The notes under the pieces were generated by a model, which saw only the letters and a program-made list of their open reading frames with translations, searched no databases and was not told the origin of the DNA. Of a DNA stretch of 59,724 nucleotides, positions 1-7,026 are shown in pieces (the first letter of the stretch is position 1; each line of letters opens with the position of its first letter). This DNA is from Pseudoflavonifractor phocaeensis (GTDB lineage Bacteria > Bacillota > Clostridia > Oscillospirales > Oscillospiraceae), in contig NZ_JACLZC010000011.1 in the NCBI RefSeq assembly GCF_016901735.1, positions 1 through 59,724 on the forward strand, written 5' to 3'. Position numbers and translations under genes: made by a program.

Positions 1-101
1 GCCACGCGATATGCTAAAAATACAGCATCTTTTCTCGCCGCAGTGCAAATTCGTTGCATTGCTATTTGGTGCGCCGTTTTAGCCTGAACTTGTGTACACA
101 C
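1..101 (-). CDS. Possible 5' end of a gene running off the left edge
   Basis: A minus-strand frame opens at a GTG (101-99) and stays open for 33 codons to the window edge. A GGAGG sequence at 111-115 lies nine bases upstream. The product would begin V-C-T-Q-V-Q-A-K-T and I do not recognise it. Codon use (TTA, ATA, GTA) is unlike the GC-rich neighbours, and 33 open codons can occur by chance, so this is only a candidate. A second possible start is the ATG 14 codons further in. Confidence 0.15.
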   Translation of the reverse strand, partial: MCTQVQAKTAHQIAMQRICTAARKDAVFLAYRV

Positions 102-127
102 TATTTAATTCCTCCATACAAGGCATT

Positions 128-164
128 AAGCCCCATAGGTTCACATTGTGAACCTATGGGGCTT
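128..164. terminator. Perfect 17-bp palindromic hairpin downstream of rpmB
   Basis: Two 17-base arms (128-144 and 148-164) are exact reverse complements around a 3-base loop. The hairpin lies 43 bases past the rpmB stop codon, so it is placed like a terminator, but no T tract follows directly on either strand. The nearest T run on the plus strand is at about 184-189. It could also be a small dispersed repeat or a protein-binding palindrome. Confidence 0.5.
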
Positions 165-206
165 AACCTGTGTGGTGCGGACCTTTTTTCTGTGGCAATC
201 TAAAAA

Positions 207-395
207 TTACACAGCGCGGGTGACCTTACCCGAACGGAGGCATCTGGTGCACACATAGACGTGCTTGGGCGTACCGTTGACAATCGCCTTGACGCGCTTC
301 ACGTTGGGCTTCCAGGGCCGATTGGAGCGGCGGTGAGAGTGGGACACCTGGATGCCGAACACAACGCCCTTGTCGCAGAATTCACATTTGGCCAT
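207..395 (-). CDS. rpmB: 50S ribosomal protein L28
   Basis: This 62-residue protein is a structural component of the large ribosomal subunit. It begins MAKCEFCDKG and has a second cysteine pair (CTRC) near residues 49-52, so it is the zinc-binding four-cysteine form. The body (SHSHRRSNRPWKPNV) is typical of L28 and the length is normal. The start is supported by a GAGGAGG site about nine bases upstream. It is a single-gene unit divergent from the rpmG-nusG-rplK operon, with its own promoter at 449-477. Confidence 0.95.
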   Translation of the reverse strand: MAKCEFCDKGVVFGIQVSHSHRRSNRPWKPNVKRVKAIVNGTPKHVYVCTRCLRSGKVTRAV

Positions 396-448
396 TCGCT
401 TGAACCTCCTCGCTCGTCAGTATCACGCTTATAAAAGCATCGTATGAT

Positions 449-477
449 ATGATAGCAGAAGAAAGGAGAAAATGCAA
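449..477 (-). promoter_or_regulatory. Putative sigma-A promoter of rpmB
   Basis: On the minus strand TTGCAT (477-472) and TATCAT (454-449) are separated by 17 bases. Transcription would start near 442 and give a leader of about 45 bases to rpmB. Confidence 0.6.
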
Positions 478-535
478 GCCCTTTTTTTCAAAAAATAACC
501 GTGCAAAACAGGGGCGATTTGTTGGAAAAATACCC

Positions 536-564
536 TTGACAGGAGGGAAGCGGCGTGTTAGACT
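536..564 (+). promoter_or_regulatory. Promoter of the rpmG-secE-nusG-rplK-rplA operon
   Basis: A perfect -35 box TTGACA (536-541) and a -10 box TAGACT (559-564) are separated by exactly 17 bases. Transcription would start near 571, leaving a leader of about 220 bases before rpmG. Confidence 0.75.
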
Positions 565-570
565 AAACAC

Positions 571-790
571 ACCTATGCAAGAGGGCTTTTTTTCATGCGC
601 GTTTTTACGGTGTAACGATGTGTGAAACCCTCCGCTCCGCCCCCGGAGACATAGGGAGGCAGATGTGCCGGGTCCGCACCGTGATGGGAAGGGGCGTATT
701 GCGTCTCTCCCGCGCTGGATTCGGCCATGGACCGCATCCGGCTTTTTTTATGTCCGGATGACGGCCAAAATTGAAGGAGGTGCCGAACAC
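571..790 (+). promoter_or_regulatory. Long structured 5' leader of rpmG
   Basis: About 220 bases separate the promoter from the rpmG start and contain no convincing ORF. Several GC-rich pairings can be drawn: a CCTCC/GGAGG stem around 617-658, a GGTCC/GGACC closing stem around 671-730 with a GGGA/TCCC helix inside, and ATCCGG/CCGGAT flanking a T7 run near 738-761. A T7 run also lies close to the predicted transcription start. It may be an autoregulatory ribosomal-protein leader or an attenuator. I do not recognise a named RNA family. Confidence 0.4.
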
Positions 791-955
791 ATGGCAAAGG
801 CTGGTTCCCGGGTGAAGATCACCCTCCGCTGCTCCGAGTGCAAGCAGAGGAACTACAACACCAACAAGAACAAGAAGAATACTCCCGACCGTCTGGAGCT
901 GAAAAAGTACTGCCCCTTCTGCAGGAAGCACACGGTTCACAATGAGACCAAGTAA
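791..955 (+). CDS. rpmG: 50S ribosomal protein L33
   Basis: This 54-residue large-subunit protein begins [14 protein letters not shown]. Two cysteine pairs (CSEC and CPFC) form the expected zinc ribbon of the Cys4 form of L33. The frame is open further upstream, but the ATG at 791 has a GGAGG site ten bases before it and matches the family start. It is first in the operon rpmG-secE-nusG-rplK-rplA, a standard order in Firmicutes. Confidence 0.95.
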   Translation: MAKAGSRVKITLRCSECKQRNYNTNKNKKNTPDRLELKKYCPFCRKHTVHNETK

Positions 956-993
956 TGAACGTGCAGAGCTGGCAAGAAAGAAGGGTGTAAGGA

Positions 994-1284
994 ATGTCTG
1001 AAAACGAGAAGCTCGAGCAGACCGCCGCTGGTAAGAGCAAGGCGGAGAAGGCCGCCAAGAAGGACGGCAAGTCCAAGCCCGGTGTCTTCGCGCGCATGGG
1101 CAAGTGGTTCCGGGAGATGAAGTCGGAACTCAAAAAGGTCCAGTGGCCCACCTGGAAGCAGACGTTTAACAACACCATGATTGTCATTGTCTGCTGCGTC
1201 GTGGTGGGTATCTGCATCGGCGTGTTTGACACGCTGGCAGAGCGGATCATCACTGCTCTCGTCCATTTCTTCCAGAGCATTTAA
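994..1284 (+). CDS. secE: Preprotein translocase subunit SecE
   Basis: This 96-residue protein is the small essential subunit that clamps SecY in the Sec translocon. The N-terminal half is highly charged (Lys/Glu-rich). It is followed by the conserved amphipathic segment around residues 40-60 (W-F-R-E-M-K-S-E-L-K-K-V-Q-W-P-T) and one membrane helix at about residues 66-90. Its position directly before nusG is the usual one. The charged extension is longer than in minimal SecE proteins but common in Clostridia. Confidence 0.95.
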   Translation: MSENEKLEQTAAGKSKAEKAAKKDGKSKPGVFARMGKWFREMKSELKKVQWPTWKQTFNNTMIVIVCCVVVGICIGVFDTLAERIITALVHFFQSI

Positions 1285-1296
1285 GGAAGGGTCGAT

Positions 1297-1821
1297 ATGG
1301 CAGAGAGTGCGAAATGGTATGTCGCGCATACCTACTCCGGCTATGAAAACACCGTAGCGGCCTCCATTGAGAAAGCGGTGGAGAACCGCGGCATGCGCGA
1401 TCTCATCCATGAGGTCAATATCCCCATGGAGACTGTGACTGAGATCACCGATAACGGCCCCAAGACCGTGGAGCGCAAGACCTTCCCCGGCTATGTGCTG
1501 GTGAAGATGATCATGACCGACGAGACCTGGCACCTGGTGCGCAACGTCCGCGGCGTGACGGGCTTCGTGGGCTCGGGCAATAAGGCCATCCCGTTGACCG
1601 ACGATGAAGTCGCGTCCATGGGTGTGGAGAAGAAGGAAGTCGTGGTCAACTACGGGGTGGGCGACACCGTGCGCATCACCGACGGGGCCATGGAGTCCTT
1701 CATGGGCACGGTGGAGGAGATCGATCTGGATCACAAGAAAGTGCGTATGACGGTCTCCATGTGCGGCCGCGATACGCCGGTGGAGCTGGATCTGGACGCG
1801 GTCGAGCCCGTCGAGCAGTAA
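1297..1821 (+). CDS. nusG: Transcription termination/antitermination factor NusG
   Basis: This 174-residue elongation factor binds the RNA polymerase clamp and couples transcription to translation or Rho. The N-terminal NGN domain begins KWYVAHTYSGYE and includes the FPGYVLVKM strand. The KOW domain follows at about residues 122-174 (VGDTVRITDGAMESFMG). The gene starts 12 bases after secE, so the two are cotranscribed. Length and domains are typical. Confidence 0.96.
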   Translation: MAESAKWYVAHTYSGYENTVAASIEKAVENRGMRDLIHEVNIPMETVTEITDNGPKTVERKTFPGYVLVKMIMTDETWHLVRNVRGVTGFVGSGNKAIPLTDDEVASMGVEKKEVVVNYGVGDTVRITDGAMESFMGTVEEIDLDHKKVRMTVSMCGRDTPVELDLDAVEPVEQ

Positions 1822-1823
1822 AT

Positions 1824-1944
1824 GAAGAGGCCGCGCCCATTGGCCGGCCGAACCGTTCCCTCCACGGGACGGCAGCGGGACGCCGCCAGAAGAGGCGTCC
1901 CAGTGGGAGGGACCTGACGGTCCCGTCTCAACCACATTTTTCGT
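1824..1944 (+). promoter_or_regulatory. Structured nusG-rplK intercistronic leader
   Basis: The 140 bases before rplK hold competing GC-rich stems: CCGTTCCC (1853-1860) with GGGACGG (1866-1872); GGGACGCC (1877-1884) with GGCGTCCC (1894-1901); CCCTCCAC (1858-1865) with GTGGGAGGG (1903-1911); and GGGACC (1909-1914) with GGTCCC (1919-1924). L1 is known to repress L11-L1 operons by binding a structure in this position, so an L1 target is plausible here. The exact fold is my inference. Confidence 0.4.
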
Positions 1945-1961
1945 AGGAGGTGCTGTTTCAA

Positions 1962-2387
1962 ATGGCACAGAAAGTTACAGGTTACGTCAAGCTTCAGATC
2001 CCCGCCGGCAAGGCGACTCCCGCCCCCCCTGTTGGTCCCGCTCTGGGCCAGCACGGCGTGAACATCGCCGCCTTTACCAAGGAGTTCAACGAGCGGACCA
2101 AGAACGAAGTGGGCATGATCATCCCCGTCATCATCACTGTCTACGCCGACCGCTCCTTTACCTTTGTGACCAAGACCCCTCCCGCCGCCGTGCTCATCAA
2201 GAAGGCGTGCAACATCGAGTCCGGCTCCGGTGTGCCCAACAAGACCAAGGTGGCCACCATCAGCAAGGAAGACGTGCGCAAGATCGCCGAGACCAAGATG
2301 CCCGACCTGAACGCGGCCAGCGTTGAGGCGGCCATGAGCATGATCGCCGGTACCGCCCGCTCCATGGGCGTCGTGGTGGGCGACTAA
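1962..2387 (+). CDS. rplK: 50S ribosomal protein L11
   Basis: This 141-residue protein forms the GTPase-associated centre with 23S rRNA and L10. It begins [35 protein letters not shown], with the proline-rich N-terminal domain typical of L11. The RNA-binding C-terminal domain extends from about residue 75. An in-frame ATG four codons upstream exists, but the start at 1962 has an AGGAGG 11 bases before it and matches the family. rplA follows 20 bases later. Confidence 0.96.
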   Translation: MAQKVTGYVKLQIPAGKATPAPPVGPALGQHGVNIAAFTKEFNERTKNEVGMIIPVIITVYADRSFTFVTKTPPAAVLIKKACNIESGSGVPNKTKVATISKEDVRKIAETKMPDLNAASVEAAMSMIAGTARSMGVVVGD

Positions 2388-2407
2388 GGGCGAAGGAGGT
2401 AGAAGGA

Positions 2408-3100
2408 ATGTTTAGAGGTAAGAAGTATACCGAGAGCGCCAAGCAGATCGACAAGGGCACTCTCTATGATGCCGCCGAGGCCATGGGCCTGGTGGTAAAG
2501 ACCGCCACTGCCAAGTTTGACGAGACCGTCGAGCTGCACGTGAAGCTGGGCGTGGACTCCCGTCACGCTGACCAGCAGGTCCGCGGCGCCATCGTTCTGC
2601 CCCACGGCACCGGCAAGACCCAGCGGGTGCTGGTGTTCGCCAAGGGCGACAAGGCCGAGGCTGCCCGTGAGGCCGGCGCCGATTTCGTCGGCGAGATGGA
2701 TCTGGTGCAGAAGATCCAGCAGGAGAACTGGTTCGACTACGACGTGGTGGTCGCCTCTCCCGACATGATGGGCGTTGTGGGCCGTCTGGGTAAGCTGCTG
2801 GGCCCCAAGGGCCTGATGCCCTCCCCCAAGGCCGGCACCGTCACCCCCGACGTGGCCAAGGCCGTCAAGGAGATCAAGGCCGGTAAGGTGGAGTACCGTC
2901 TGGACAAGACCAACATCATCCACTGCCCCATCGGCAAGGTGTCCTTCGGCGCGGAGAAGCTCACCGAGAACTTCACCGCTCTGATGACCGCCATCATCAA
3001 GGCCAAGCCCGCCGCCGCCAAGGGCCAGTACATTCGCTCCTGCGTGTGTGCTGCCACCATGGGCCCCGGCGTGAAGATCAACGCCGCCAAGCTGGTGTAA
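2408..3100 (+). CDS. rplA: 50S ribosomal protein L1
   Basis: This 230-residue protein forms the mobile L1 stalk at the E site and in many bacteria represses its own operon. The conserved block [20 protein letters not shown] lies at about residues 125-144 and a second family block ([12 protein letters not shown]) near residue 180. A GGAGG precedes the ATG. It is the last gene of the rpmG operon; a hairpin and a new promoter follow before rplJ. Confidence 0.96.
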   Translation: MFRGKKYTESAKQIDKGTLYDAAEAMGLVVKTATAKFDETVELHVKLGVDSRHADQQVRGAIVLPHGTGKTQRVLVFAKGDKAEAAREAGADFVGEMDLVQKIQQENWFDYDVVVASPDMMGVVGRLGKLLGPKGLMPSPKAGTVTPDVAKAVKEIKAGKVEYRLDKTNIIHCPIGKVSFGAEKLTENFTALMTAIIKAKPAAAKGQYIRSCVCAATMGPGVKINAAKLV

Positions 3101-3123
3101 TCTTCCCCCAAAAAGCTGTCATT

Positions 3124-3168
3124 CCCGGGCAGGTTTTGCTTGACAAAGCCTGTCCGGGGTGATATACT
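3124..3168 (+). promoter_or_regulatory. rplJ promoter embedded in a hairpin
   Basis: TTGACA (3140-3145) and TATACT (3163-3168) are separated by 17 bases, a near-consensus promoter. The -35 box sits in the loop and right arm of a 15-bp hairpin (3124-3138 with 3144-3158, including two G-T pairs). That hairpin would form in transcripts reading through from rplA and may act as a weak terminator or processing site. Confidence 0.75.
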
Positions 3169-3175
3169 GTAATGC

Positions 3176-3290
3176 GTGTTCAAAGACAGCAGGTGGCCGA
3201 AAGGCGGAAATCCTGCCGAGAATGCAGGAACAGAAGTGTTTTATGTGCTGTTTTTGCGTCTTTGGATGCGAAAACAGCATTTTCATTTCA
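3176..3290 (+). ncRNA. Ribosomal protein L10 leader RNA
   Basis: The transcript leader before rplJ carries the pattern known for L10 leaders: a purine-rich stem region (GGTGGCCGAAAGGCGGAAA at about 3191-3209) followed by CCTGC/GCAGG pairing. A terminator-like hairpin then follows, with GCTGTTTTTGC (3247-3257) against GCGAAAACAGC (3268-3278) and a T-rich tail. The L10(L12)4 complex is known to bind such leaders to control rplJL. The assignment is by motif recognition and position. Confidence 0.75.
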
Positions 3291-3307
3291 TGGAGGTGAA
3301 TCCCACA

Positions 3308-3847
3308 ATGCCTAACGCGAAAGTTCTGAGTGAGAAGCAGGCCATCGTGGCCGAGCTGACCGAGAAGCTCAAGGGCGCCGCCAGCGGCGTTCTGGTGGAC
3401 TACAAGGGCATCACTGTGGCCGAGGATACCGCGCTGCGCGCCGAGTGCCGCAAGAACGAGCTGGACTACGCTGTCGTGAAGAACACCCTGGTGCGCTTCG
3501 CTATCAACAACGTGGGTCTGGAAGAGATGGACTCCGTGCTCAACGGCACCACTTCTCTGGCCCTGAGCCATGGCGATCCCATCGCGCCCATGCGCGTCAT
3601 CAACAAGTTCGCCAAGCAGTTCAACGGCGCCAAGTTCACCATCAAGGCCGGTTTTATGGACGGCAAGGTCCTCTCTCTGGAGGAGATCAACGCCCTGGCT
3701 GAGCTGCCCTCCAAGGAGGTCCTGCAGGCGCAGGTCCTGGGCACCATGCTGGCCCCTATCACCAGCCTGGCCATCGTCATCAAGGCCATCTGCGAGCAGA
3801 AGGGCGGCTCCGTCGAGAGCGCCGAAGAGGCTCCCGCCGCCGAATAA
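3308..3847 (+). CDS. rplJ: 50S ribosomal protein L10
   Basis: This 179-residue protein is the base of the L7/L12 stalk; its C-terminal helix binds L12 dimers. The frame is open upstream through the leader, but the real start is the ATG at 3308, preceded by TGGAGGTG. It gives MPNAKVLSEKQAIVAELTEKLKGA and the family motif VLVDYKGITV near residues 29-38. The acidic tail (ESAEEAPAAE) is slightly longer than in some homologues. It is cotranscribed with rplL. Confidence 0.95.
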   Translation: MPNAKVLSEKQAIVAELTEKLKGAASGVLVDYKGITVAEDTALRAECRKNELDYAVVKNTLVRFAINNVGLEEMDSVLNGTTSLALSHGDPIAPMRVINKFAKQFNGAKFTIKAGFMDGKVLSLEEINALAELPSKEVLQAQVLGTMLAPITSLAIVIKAICEQKGGSVESAEEAPAAE

Positions 3848-3918
3848 ATTCGGCGTTTCATCCGTCCCGAAGGGACAACCAATTTTGAACCATTCATATA
3901 TTTAGGAGGTATCTTATC

Positions 3919-4296
3919 ATGGCTAGCGAGAAGATCACTGCTTTGATCGAAGAAGTTAAGGGCCTGACTGTTCTGGAGCTGTCCGAGCTGGTGCACGCTC
4001 TGGAGGACGAGTTCGGCGTGTCCGCCGCCGCTATGGCCGCTCCCGCCGCCGGCGGCGCTGCCGCTCCCGCCGTGGAGGAAAAGACCGAGTTCGACGTGGT
4101 TCTGACCGGTTTCGACGCTTCTTCCAAGATCAAGGTCATCAAGGCCGTCCGCGAGATCACCGGCCAGGGCCTGGGCGAGGCCAAGGCTACCGTCGAGGGC
4201 GCTCCCAGCACCCTGAAGGAGGCCGTGTCCAAGGACGAGGCCGAGGAGCTGAAGAAGAAGCTGGAAGAGGCCGGCGGCAAGGTGGAGCTGAAGTAA
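3919..4296 (+). CDS. rplL: 50S ribosomal protein L7/L12
   Basis: This 125-residue stalk protein recruits and activates translational GTPases. It has the N-terminal dimerisation helices (residues 1-35), an Ala/Pro-rich hinge (about 36-55) and the globular C-terminal domain with [20 protein letters not shown]. An AGGAGGT site lies ten bases before the ATG. A strong terminator follows and the next genes are convergent, so rpoB-rpoC do not follow here as they do in many Firmicutes. Confidence 0.97.
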   Translation: MASEKITALIEEVKGLTVLELSELVHALEDEFGVSAAAMAAPAAGGAAAPAVEEKTEFDVVLTGFDASSKIKVIKAVREITGQGLGEAKATVEGAPSTLKEAVSKDEAEELKKKLEEAGGKVELK

Positions 4297-4324
4297 GCTT
4301 CCCCCTGCATTCTGCAAGCGTTCA

Positions 4325-4370
4325 GAGGGCCCGTGGTATGTCTGACATACCGCGGGCTCTTTTTTGTTTT
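4325..4370 (+). terminator. Terminator of rplJL
   Basis: The arms GAGGGCCCGTGGTATGTC (4325-4342) and GACATACCGCGGGCTC (4344-4359) form a long GC-rich stem followed by TTTTTTTGTTTT. Confidence 0.9.
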
Positions 4371-4376
4371 CATAAA

Positions 4377-4418
4377 GGTAAAAAGGAACGTGCCGCAGGA
4401 GGCGATATCCTGCGGCAC
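4377..4418 (-). terminator. Terminator of the galKTM operon
   Basis: GTGCCGCAGGA (4390-4400) and TCCTGCGGCAC (4408-4418) form an 11-bp stem. Read on the minus strand it is followed by GTTCCTTTTTACC, giving a T-rich tail. Confidence 0.8.
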
Positions 4419-4444
4419 GCGCTGCTGTTTGCTGAAAAGGGGGG

Positions 4445-5497
4445 TTACTTCTCCGCCACGGGGGAGAAACGGAAGCGGGTGGTCTGCCGGTAGGTCTTGC
4501 CGGCGGGAAGGACCACCGAGGGGAAGTCGGGCTGATGGATGGCGTCGGGCCAGCATTGGGTCTCCAGGCAGAAGGCGCAGCGGGGCTCGTAGACCGCGCC
4601 GTCCTTGCCCACCTCGCCGGCCAGGTAGTTGGCGGTATAGAGCTGAAGGCCGGGCTGAGTGGTGTAGCACTCCAGACGCAAGTCGGCGCATTCCGCCGCC
4701 GCTGCCAGGCGGAAGGGCCCGGCGGGCTGGCTGTGGAGGACGAAATTGTGGTCGTACCCGTTGGCCATCCGGATCTGGGGGTGGTCGCTGGTAAGACCCG
4801 GGGCAAAGGGGGCTGGTTTGCGCAGATCGAAGGGAGTGCCGGACACGTCCAGCAGCCGGCCGGTGGGGACGCTGGTCTCATCGCTTTCGGTGATGGCGTC
4901 GGAGAAGATCTGGATGGTCTGTCCGTCCAGGGTGCCGGAGGCGTGGCCGTTGAGGTTGAAATAGGAGTGGTTGGTCAGGTTGACCAGGGTATTGGCGTCG
5001 CTGCGGGCCTGATAGGTGAGGGTCAGGGAGTCGTCCTCCCCCAGGGTATAGGTCACCTGGAGATGGAGGGTACCCGGGAAGCCCTCCTCACCGTCGGGGC
5101 TGATGCAGGTGAGGATGAGGTCACCCTCGGCGTTGGCGTAAGCGGTCCAGACCTTTTCGTGAAAGCCGTGGATGCCGCCGTGGTTGCAGTTGGGGCCGTT
5201 GTTGACCGCCAGGGTATAGGTTTTGCCGTCCAGCTGGAAGGAGGCGCCGCCGATGCGGTTGGCCACCCGTCCCACCAGAGCGCCGATGTACTTGTCCTGG
5301 GCCTCATAGTCGGCCATGGCGTCAAAGCCCAGCACCACATCCCGAACGCCGTTGCGGGTGGGGACCCGCAGAGCGCGGATCACGCCGCCGTAGGTCAGGA
5401 TCTCGGCGGACATACCGTGATCGTTGGTAAGGGTCCAGCAGTCCACGGGACGCCCGGCGGCGGTGACGCCAAAGGGACGCTTGCGGATCTGGATCAC
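4445..5497 (-). CDS. galM: Aldose 1-epimerase (mutarotase)
   Basis: This 350-residue cytosolic enzyme interconverts beta- and alpha-galactose ahead of GalK. The family blocks are NHGGIHGFHEKVW near residue 80 and NLTNHSYFNLNG near residue 175, whose histidines match the catalytic pair, and the C-terminal LQLYTANYL. Its start overlaps the end of galT by four bases (ATGA type), so the genes are translationally coupled. It is third in galK-galT-galM. No galE is present in the window. Confidence 0.93.
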   Translation of the reverse strand: MIQIRKRPFGVTAAGRPVDCWTLTNDHGMSAEILTYGGVIRALRVPTRNGVRDVVLGFDAMADYEAQDKYIGALVGRVANRIGGASFQLDGKTYTLAVNNGPNCNHGGIHGFHEKVWTAYANAEGDLILTCISPDGEEGFPGTLHLQVTYTLGEDDSLTLTYQARSDANTLVNLTNHSYFNLNGHASGTLDGQTIQIFSDAITESDETSVPTGRLLDVSGTPFDLRKPAPFAPGLTSDHPQIRMANGYDHNFVLHSQPAGPFRLAAAAECADLRLECYTTQPGLQLYTANYLAGEVGKDGAVYEPRCAFCLETQCWPDAIHQPDFPSVVLPAGKTYRQTTRFRFSPVAEK

Positions 5498-7002
5498 GGA
5501 CGCACCGCCTGTTCCAGGAAGCGCAGGAAGGCGGCCCGGCCTTCGGGGGTGCGCTTATAGACGCCGGCGTGCTCCAGCACCTGGGCAAAGACGATGCCCA
5601 CTTCCTTCTGGAGGATGTCCAGGGCGTTGTCGGCGGTGAAGGTGTAGCGGGTCTTGAGCTCGTTGGCCCAGGGGGCGTGCTTGGCCAGAGCCTCGTCGGC
5701 CTCCAGGTCGGCGCCCTCCACCAGAGCCTTGGCCAGGTCGGCCAGCTCACCCTTCAGGCGGGCGGGCAGGACGGCCAGACCCATGACCTCGATGAGGCCG
5801 ATGTTTTCCTTCTTGATGTGGTGGAGCTCGGCATGGGGATGGAACACGCCCAGAGGATGCTCCTCGGTGGTAATGTTGTTGCGCAGCACCAGGTCCAGCT
5901 CGTAGTCGTCGCCGCGGCGGCGGGCGATGGGGGTGATGGTGTTGTGGGGAGTGCCGTCGGTCTCGGCGAAGATGAAGGCGCTCTCGTCGGAGTAGCCCCG
6001 CCAGGAGACCAGGATGCGGTCGGCCAGCTCGATGAGGCGGGCGGGGTCGGCGCAGGTGAGGCGGACAACGGACATGGGCCACTTGACGATGCCGGCCTTC
6101 ACGTCGTCAAAGCCGGGGAAGGAGACGGGGGTCTCCACCGGGGCCTTGGCCATGGCGAAGGTGTAGTGGCCGCCCTGGAAGTGGTCGTGGGCCAGGATGG
6201 AGCCGCCCACGATGGGCAGGTCGGCGTTGGAGCCCACGAAGTAGTGGGGGAACTGGCCCACGAAGTCCAGGAGCTTGGCGAAGCAGGCCCGGTCGATCTT
6301 CATGGGCACATGCTGGCTGTTGAAGCAGATGCAGTGCTCATTATAATAGACGTAGGGGGAGTACTGGAGGAACCAGGGGGCATTGGCGATGGTAATGGGG
6401 ATGATGCGGTGATTCTGACGGGCGGGGTGGTTGACCCGGCCGGAGTAGCCCTCGTTTTCGCGGCACAGCTGGCAGAGGGGATAATTAGAGGTAGGCAGAT
6501 CCCGGGCGGCGGCGATGGCGCGGGGGTCCTTCTCCGGCTTGGAGAGGTTGATGGTGATGTCCAGCTCACCATATTCGGTGTTGGACTTCCACTGCACGTC
6601 CTTGGCGATGCGGTCCCGGCGGATGTAATTGGTGTCCTGGCTGAAGGTGTAAAACCAATCGGTGGCCGCCTTGGGGTCCTGGGCGTAGAGGGAGCGGAAG
6701 TGCTCCACCACCTGGGTGGGACGGGGAGTGAGGGCGCCCATGAGGCGGGTGTCAAAGAGATCACGGTAGGTGATGCTGTCCTCGGGGAGGACGCCGCGGG
6801 CGTGGGCGTCGTCCATCAGGAAGGTGAGGACGGCGGGGAGGTCGATCTCCTGGGGGGCTTCCTCGGTGGGGGCGTAGTACTCCACCCGCAGGATGTCCAT
6901 CAGGGTGTTTACCGCCCAGGTGTAGTCGGCCTCCTGAATGAGACCCTTGCGCAGGCCGTAGGTAGCCAGGGCCTGAATAGCATTATCAACAGTCATGTCC
7001 AA
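5494..7002 (-). CDS. galT: UDP-glucose-hexose-1-phosphate uridylyltransferase (class II GalT)
   Basis: This 502-residue enzyme transfers UMP from UDP-glucose to galactose 1-phosphate. The length and N-terminal sequence (DNAIQALATYGLRKGLI) fit the larger GalT class found in Firmicutes. SILAHDHFQGGHYTFAM near residue 273 holds the HxH-type nucleotidyl-transfer motif, and FHPHAELHHIKKENIGLIEVMGLAVLP lies near residue 388. The start is supported by GAGAGGAG upstream. galK lies 24 bases upstream. Confidence 0.93.
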   Translation of the reverse strand: MDMTVDNAIQALATYGLRKGLIQEADYTWAVNTLMDILRVEYYAPTEEAPQEIDLPAVLTFLMDDAHARGVLPEDSITYRDLFDTRLMGALTPRPTQVVEHFRSLYAQDPKAATDWFYTFSQDTNYIRRDRIAKDVQWKSNTEYGELDITINLSKPEKDPRAIAAARDLPTSNYPLCQLCRENEGYSGRVNHPARQNHRIIPITIANAPWFLQYSPYVYYNEHCICFNSQHVPMKIDRACFAKLLDFVGQFPHYFVGSNADLPIVGGSILAHDHFQGGHYTFAMAKAPVETPVSFPGFDDVKAGIVKWPMSVVRLTCADPARLIELADRILVSWRGYSDESAFIFAETDGTPHNTITPIARRRGDDYELDLVLRNNITTEEHPLGVFHPHAELHHIKKENIGLIEVMGLAVLPARLKGELADLAKALVEGADLEADEALAKHAPWANELKTRYTFTADNALDILQKEVGIVFAQVLEHAGVYKRTPEGRAAFLRFLEQAVRP

Positions 7003-7026
7003 AAACTCCTCTCACAAATTTAAGAC

